Below, piece by piece: positions 7,141 through 10,086 of a stretch of DNA of 10,086 nucleotides. The stretch spans positions 1 to 10,086 of the forward strand of contig JAJSAA010000230.1 of NCBI GenBank assembly GCA_024274995.1, written 5' to 3'. The notes beneath the pieces were generated by a model that saw only the letters and a list, made by a program, of their open reading frames with translations, was not told the DNA's origin and did not search any database. The position numbers and the translations under genes were made by a program. This DNA comes from Deltaproteobacteria bacterium (lineage in GTDB: Bacteria; Desulfobacterota; Desulfobulbia; Desulfobulbales; VMSU01). Every line of letters starts with the position of its first letter. Within the stretch, counting starts at the first letter, position 1.

Positions 7141-7202
7141 AACAGTTCACCAGGGGCACTAAAATTTTATGCTGCCCTCTCCAGTACTGTAATAGTTCAC
7201 CA
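7141..7202 (+). repeat. Direct repeat of an element-end-like motif
   Basis: AACAGTTCACCA (7141-7152) and AATAGTTCACCA (7191-7202) match at 11 of 12 positions and are 50 bp apart. The second copy is part of the left arm of the inverted repeat of the adjoining MITE-like unit, so the first may be an extra or older end of the same type of element. Confidence 0.5.
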
Positions 7203-7343
7203 ATGCCTTAGATTCGTCCGTTTCGGCCTTCGAGTCAGGTAAGCGTAGCCGATAGACGCTGATACTACTCCCACGTACGTGAGAAGACCGAAACGGACGG
7301 GGGTAAGCGCAGACTCCGAGATGAGGTGATAGTGAACTATTAC
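7189..7343. repeat. MITE-like unit with 12-bp perfect terminal inverted repeats and nested palindromes
   Basis: GTAATAGTTCAC (7189-7200) and GTGAACTATTAC (7332-7343) are exact complements. Nested inside are CGTCCGTTTCGGCCTTC (7215-7231) and GAAGACCGAAACGGACG (7283-7299), a 17-bp inverted pair with one mismatch. The centre holds AGCGT/ACGCT (7242-7246, 7256-7260) and a perfect 10-bp palindrome CACGTACGTG (7272-7281). GTAAGCG, the start typical of IS66-family ends, occurs twice in direct orientation (7239-7245 and 7303-7309). No open reading frame lies inside and no clear target duplication flanks it. It may be a non-autonomous transposable unit or a deleted IS. Because the arms fold into a long hairpin, an RNA role is also possible. 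Confidence 0.55.
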
Positions 7344-7410
7344 GAGTAATTACACCTCGTTACTTAGATAAGACGACCATAAAACATAATAGAAGAAGGG
7401 AGATGATGAA

Positions 7411-7920
7411 ATGACGGAATCTGATTTGACAGCCGGGAGTGAGGTGGATTCTTACTGCCTTAAGTGTAAAGACATGACCAATCATATGATTATCGCTATG
7501 GCGGACGGGGAGATTGCCAAGGCGCAGTGTAATGTCTGCGGCGGCAGACATAAATATCGGGCCGCTAAACCAATTAAATCCACCAAGGCTAAAAGCGCCA
7601 CTGCTTCAAGGGCAGCGGCAGGTATCACTCTTAAAGAGAAGAAGGCAACAGCCGCCTTCGAGACTTTATTAAAGGGGCGGGACAGCTCGGCGAGCAAGCC
7701 CTACACCATGACTGCGATATTTAACAAAAACGAGATAATTAATCATCCCACCTTTGGACTTGGTGTGGTTACCTCAATAATTCCGGCAAATAAAATAGAG
7801 GTTACTTTCAAAGACGGGGTTAAGATTCTTATCTGTGTTCTTCCCGTTTCAGAGACTCCCGAACCCTCTAAGACGAAGAAAAGGAAAATACGTAAGGTAG
7901 TAAAAGAGGCGGCCGCCTGA
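7411..7920 (+). CDS. Small zinc-ribbon protein with a C-terminal SH3/tudor-like 'HPxFGxGVV' domain
   Basis: A 169-residue protein of unassigned function. The N-terminal region has two CxxC pairs, YCLKC (Cys16, Cys19) and CNVC (Cys40, Cys43), which would form a zinc ribbon. A flexible Lys/Ala/Ser-rich linker (about 48-95) follows. The C-terminal domain (about 108-145) contains INHPTFGLGVVTSIIPANKI and then EVTFKDGVKILI. This HPxFGxGxVxxxxxxxxxVxFxxG pattern is shared by the small beta domain at the end of UvrD/PcrA-type helicases and by CarD-like RNA-polymerase-binding modules. A basic tail (KTKKRKIRKVVKE) suggests nucleic-acid contact. ATG 7411 has AAGGGAG (7396-7402) 8 nt upstream; an ATG at 7404 leads straight into a stop. 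Similar small proteins are annotated as hypothetical in Deltaproteobacteria. A role in transcription or RNA binding is inference. Confidence 0.8.
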   Translation: MTESDLTAGSEVDSYCLKCKDMTNHMIIAMADGEIAKAQCNVCGGRHKYRAAKPIKSTKAKSATASRAAAGITLKEKKATAAFETLLKGRDSSASKPYTMTAIFNKNEIINHPTFGLGVVTSIIPANKIEVTFKDGVKILICVLPVSETPEPSKTKKRKIRKVVKEAAA

Positions 7921-7938
7921 AAAAACGGCCCGCCTCTT
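7904..7938. terminator. Shared hairpin between convergent genes
   Basis: AAGAGGCGG (7904-7912) pairs exactly with CCGCCTCTT (7930-7938), and CCG (7913-7915) can extend the stem with CGG (7926-7928). The arms lie in the last codons of the + strand gene and across the stop of the minus-strand ABC-F gene. The A/T run is in the loop. On the minus strand the stem is followed by TTACT, so termination is more plausible there. Confidence 0.55.
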
Positions 7939-9571
7939 ACGCCGCCTGGCTGGCTATGTAATTGCCCGTTTTGGATGAGTTCTCATCCTTCATGGCGAGG
8001 TAGCTATCAAAGTCCATCATCACGTCAGTAATACCCCCCGGCGTGATCTCAACAATACGGTTGGCCACGGTGGAGACGATTTGATGGTCGTGGGAGGCAA
8101 AGAGTATGATCTCCTGGAAGGCCGTCAAGGCGTTGTTCAGCGAGGTAATTGACTCCAGATCGAGATGGTTGGTGGGCTCATCCAAGAGCAGGGCGTTGGC
8201 TCCGGAAAGCATCATGCGGGAGAGCATGCAGCGCACCCGTTCTCCACCGGAGAGGACGGCGGTCTTTTTCATTGCCTCTTCACCGGAAAAGAGCATTTTG
8301 CCGAGAAACCCGCGGATGAAGCTCTCATGCTCTTTAGGAGAGGCGTACTGACGCAGCCAACCCACCAGATCCAGCTCATCGTTGTTAAAATAGGTATTAT
8401 TCTCCTTGGGGAAATAGGCATTACTGATGGTTATTCCCCAGCGGAAGCTGCCTTGATCTGCTTTCAACTCCCCAGTGAGAATCTTAAAAAGGGTGGTCTT
8501 GGCCAGGCTGTTGGGGCCGACAAAGGCAATTTTATCGCCCTTGTTTACGGTAAGGGTCAGATCCTTAAACATAGTAACCCCGTCTATTTCTTTGCTGAGC
8601 CGGTCAATTTCAAGGATTATATCGCCGCAGGGCCGTGCGGGATTGAAGACGATGTAAGGGTATTTGCGGGATGAAATGGGCATCTCGTCAATGGTGAGTT
8701 TCTCAAGTAATTTTTTCCGGGAAGTCGCCTGTTTGGCCTTGGAGGCGTTGGAACTGAAGCGGCGGATAAACTCCTTTAATTCCTCGGCCTTAGCTTTGGC
8801 CTTCTTGCTCTCCGTCTCTTTCTGGCGGAAACGCAGGTTGCTGGCCTGGTACCAGAAATCATAATTGCCTACATAGACCTGAATTTTACCATAATCTATG
8901 TCTGCCATATGGGTGCAGACCTGGTTCAGAAAATGACGGTCATGCGAAACGATAATTACTGTATTCTGAAAGCGGGAGAGGAAATACTCCAGCCAGTTGA
9001 TGGTCTTTAAATCCAGGTGATTGGTGGGCTCATCCAAGAGCAGGATATCCGGATTACCGAACAGGGCCTGAGCTAATAACACCCGAACCTTGTCGCTGCC
9101 GTCCAGTTCCCGCATCTTTTTCTGGCGCATATCCTCCGGAACTCCGAGACCGTTCAGAAGTACCGCCGCCTCGGATTCGGCTTCATAGCCGTTCATCTCT
9201 CCAAACTCGGCCTCCAGTTCCCCAGAGCGGATGCCGTCTTCCTCATTGAAATCTGGCTTGGCATAGAGTATTTCCCGCTCGGCCATTATCTTGTAGAGCT
9301 TTTTATGGCCCATGATAACGGTATTAAAAACGCTATAGTCGTCAAAGGCGAATTGATCCTGGTTAAGCATGGCGATTCGCTCGCGCGGCCCCTTGCTGAC
9401 GCTGCCATGGTCGGGCTCTAACTTGCCCGCCATAATCTTCAAGAAGGTGGATTTGCCGGCTCCGTTAGCGCCGATAAGGCCATAGCAGTTGCCGGGGGTA
9501 AATTTAATATTGACATCTTTGAAGATTATTCTTTTACCATAGGCAAGAGAAATATTGGCAGCGGTGATCAT
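7937..9571 (-). CDS. ybiT: ABC-F family ATPase, YbiT-like
   Basis: Soluble twin-ATPase ABC-F protein (544 residues; E. coli YbiT has 530). These proteins act on the ribosome at the E-site; YbiT's exact role is little known. NBD1 has an intact Walker A GANGAGKST (34-42), the YbiT hallmark NQDQFAFDD (70-78), a degenerate signature LDGSDKVRV (156-164), Walker B ILLLDEPTNHLD (176-187) and His210. The inter-domain linker (about 243-300) carries the expected RRFSSNASKAKQATSR segment. NBD2 has a degenerate Walker A GPNSLAKTT (352-360), an intact signature LSGGERVR (440-447), Walker B LLLDEPTNHLD (461-471) and His494. So one composite ATP site is canonical and the other is not. The ATG at 9569-9571 is preceded by AAGGA at 7-nt spacing. 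No antibiotic-resistance role is implied by the sequence. Confidence 0.93.
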   Translation of the reverse strand: MITAANISLAYGKRIIFKDVNIKFTPGNCYGLIGANGAGKSTFLKIMAGKLEPDHGSVSKGPRERIAMLNQDQFAFDDYSVFNTVIMGHKKLYKIMAEREILYAKPDFNEEDGIRSGELEAEFGEMNGYEAESEAAVLLNGLGVPEDMRQKKMRELDGSDKVRVLLAQALFGNPDILLLDEPTNHLDLKTINWLEYFLSRFQNTVIIVSHDRHFLNQVCTHMADIDYGKIQVYVGNYDFWYQASNLRFRQKETESKKAKAKAEELKEFIRRFSSNASKAKQATSRKKLLEKLTIDEMPISSRKYPYIVFNPARPCGDIILEIDRLSKEIDGVTMFKDLTLTVNKGDKIAFVGPNSLAKTTLFKILTGELKADQGSFRWGITISNAYFPKENNTYFNNDELDLVGWLRQYASPKEHESFIRGFLGKMLFSGEEAMKKTAVLSGGERVRCMLSRMMLSGANALLLDEPTNHLDLESITSLNNALTAFQEIILFASHDHQIVSTVANRIVEITPGGITDVMMDFDSYLAMKDENSSKTGNYIASQAA

Positions 9572-9659
9572 GGTGGTATCCTTATAATAAAAAAGACAAA
9601 AAAAGCCAGTAGGTGAATTTTGCGGCGTGGGAGTCTGTGGGAGGAGAAGTCAAAAGCAG

Positions 9660-9800
9660 TTAATCTTCCTGCGGGGCGGGGGGGGTCTGTTCAACGACGG
9701 GATTCTTCTTCTCTACCTTGCGTAGTCTCTTTGCCTCTTTCTTCTTCTTTTTGGCTAATTCTTTCTGGCGCTTTTCAAATGAGTAGTTTGTTCTGGCCAA
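9660..9800 (-). CDS. 46-residue lysine-rich conserved small protein, TTG start
   Basis: On the minus strand a TTG (9798-9800) opens the frame MARTNYSFEKRQKELAKKKK, followed by KEAKRLRKVEKKNP and an acidic Pro/Gln end, stopping at TAA (9660-9662). AGAGG lies 7 nt before the TTG, which decides the start; no ATG or GTG is available. The motif (N/T)YxFEKRQ(K/R)ELxKKKKKEEK is characteristic of a widespread small proteobacterial protein of unknown function. It has no signal peptide or membrane segment and would be a highly basic single helix or coiled coil, possibly RNA- or ribosome-associated (inference). The gene lies between the cold-shock gene and the ABC-F gene, all on one strand. An 8-base C run encodes TPP near the C-terminus and may be prone to slippage. 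Confidence 0.8.
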   Translation of the reverse strand: MARTNYSFEKRQKELAKKKKKEAKRLRKVEKKNPVVEQTPPAPQED

Positions 9801-9828
9801 GATTGTGCCTCTGTTAATTATTTATGCC

Positions 9829-9845
9829 CGGCGATAAAAAAGCCG
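9829..9845 (-). terminator. Second hairpin behind the cold-shock gene
   Basis: CGGC (9829-9832) pairs with GCCG (9842-9845), with the T-run (minus strand) in the loop. It lies just before the 46-aa gene. It is too short to be a convincing terminator by itself and may back up the stronger hairpin upstream of it. Confidence 0.3.
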
Positions 9846-9849
9846 AGCT

Positions 9850-9884
9850 AAAAAAAAGGCCCCACTTAAAAAAAAGAGGGGCCT
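9850..9884 (-). terminator. Strong rho-independent terminator of the cold-shock gene
   Basis: Read on the minus strand, AGGCCCC and GGGGCCT (plus coordinates 9878-9884 and 9857-9863) form a 7-bp G+C stem with a 14-nt T-rich loop. A run of eight T residues follows. It begins 22 nt after the cold-shock stop. A smaller hairpin, GATCA-5 nt-TGATC (9891-9905), directly abuts the stop codon. Confidence 0.85.
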
Positions 9885-9905
9885 GTAAACGATCAAAAAA
9901 TGATC

Positions 9906-10086
9906 TTACAGCTGGACAACCTGAGCGGCAGCCGGACCCTTGGGACCGTCAACAACCTCGAATGTTACCCGAGCGCCTTCCTGAAGGGATTTGAAGCCCT
10001 GAGCCTGGATTGCGGTGTGATGAACAAAAACATCAGCTCCACCATCCTGCTCGATAAAACCAAAACCCTTAGAATCGTTAAACCAT
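9906..10086 (-). CDS. Cold-shock protein, CspA family (5'-truncated by window edge)
   Basis: A single cold-shock domain that binds single-stranded RNA and DNA and acts as an RNA chaperone. Fifty-nine C-terminal residues are visible, from WFNDSKGFGFIEQDGG through the closing AAQVVQL. The RNP1 motif (KGFGFI) and RNP2 motif (VFVHH) are both intact. A typical member starts 7-8 residues before this Trp, so only the extreme N-terminus lies outside the window. An ATG can be read at the window edge in another frame, but the codons TGG-TTT-AAC fix the true frame. The gene has its own strong terminator, typical for an abundant single-gene transcript. Which csp paralogue it is cannot be told. Confidence 0.95.
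   Translation of the reverse strand, partial: WFNDSKGFGFIEQDGGADVFVHHTAIQAQGFKSLQEGARVTFEVVDGPKGPAAAQVVQL

Larger units (their letters stand above)
6965..7410. other. 446-bp gap without a supported gene
   Basis: No convincing coding region is seen. Bases 6965-7140 are A+T-rich and without recognisable motifs apart from a 42-codon frame lacking a start codon. Bases 7141-7345 hold repeat units that look like mobile-element ends. Bases 7346-7410 form the leader of the zinc-ribbon gene, with AAGGGAG at 7396-7402 as its ribosome binding site. Confidence 0.6.

Noticed and set aside
7189..7343. Integron attC site
   Set aside because: The arms are inverted, but the required RYYYAAC and GTTRRRY core sites are absent and no cassette or integrase is present.
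7189..7343. CRISPR array
   Set aside because: The repeats are inverted or only twofold and there is no regular repeat-spacer pattern.
8165..8674. 169-codon + strand frame opposite the ABC-F gene
   Set aside because: Antisense shadow of a well-defined coding region, without motifs.

Overview
The window looks like a bacterial chromosome segment from a Gram-negative bacterium, most likely a Desulfobacterota (deltaproteobacterial) sulfur or sulfate metaboliser. This is inferred from gene order (lysS, a single lolC/E-type permease, lolD, bamA), from a BamA with an extra N-terminal TolB-like segment, from a decayed four-helix-bundle (S23-type) gene, and from a YbiT-like ABC-F protein. No rRNA or other direct taxonomic marker is present.

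Region 1 (1-6098, + strand) is an envelope-biogenesis cluster. It holds the 3' part of lysS, then a LolC/LolE-type permease starting 3 nt after the lysS stop, then lolD and bamA. LolC/E and LolD together form the inner-membrane ABC machine that releases lipoproteins to the periplasmic carrier. BamA inserts beta-barrel proteins into the outer membrane. Two irregularities stand out. About 290 bp of A+T-rich debris lies between lolC and lolD and contains a recognisable, internally deleted and frameshifted four-helix-bundle gene. The bamA reading frame is split by one in-frame TGA (3687-3689): the signal peptide lies upstream of it, and the five POTRA domains and the barrel lie downstream in the same frame.

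Region 2 (6099-7410) is an accessory insertion of clearly lower G+C content. It contains a 55-nt unit that can fold as a compact three-way junction, a near-consensus sigma70 promoter, and a toxin-antitoxin pair: a PIN-domain toxin with an altered first active-site motif, overlapping a ribbon-helix-helix antitoxin by 4 nt. A roughly 450-bp gap follows, with a MITE-like unit bounded by perfect 12-bp inverted repeats. The skp-lpxD-fabZ-lpxA genes that often follow bamA are absent.

Region 3 (7411-10086) starts with a + strand gene for a small zinc-ribbon protein. It is convergent with three minus-strand genes: a cold-shock protein (cut by the window edge), a 46-aa lysine-rich conserved small protein that starts with TTG, and a YbiT-like ABC-F ATPase. 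A long hairpin shared by the two convergent genes separates them, and a strong intrinsic terminator follows the cold-shock gene.
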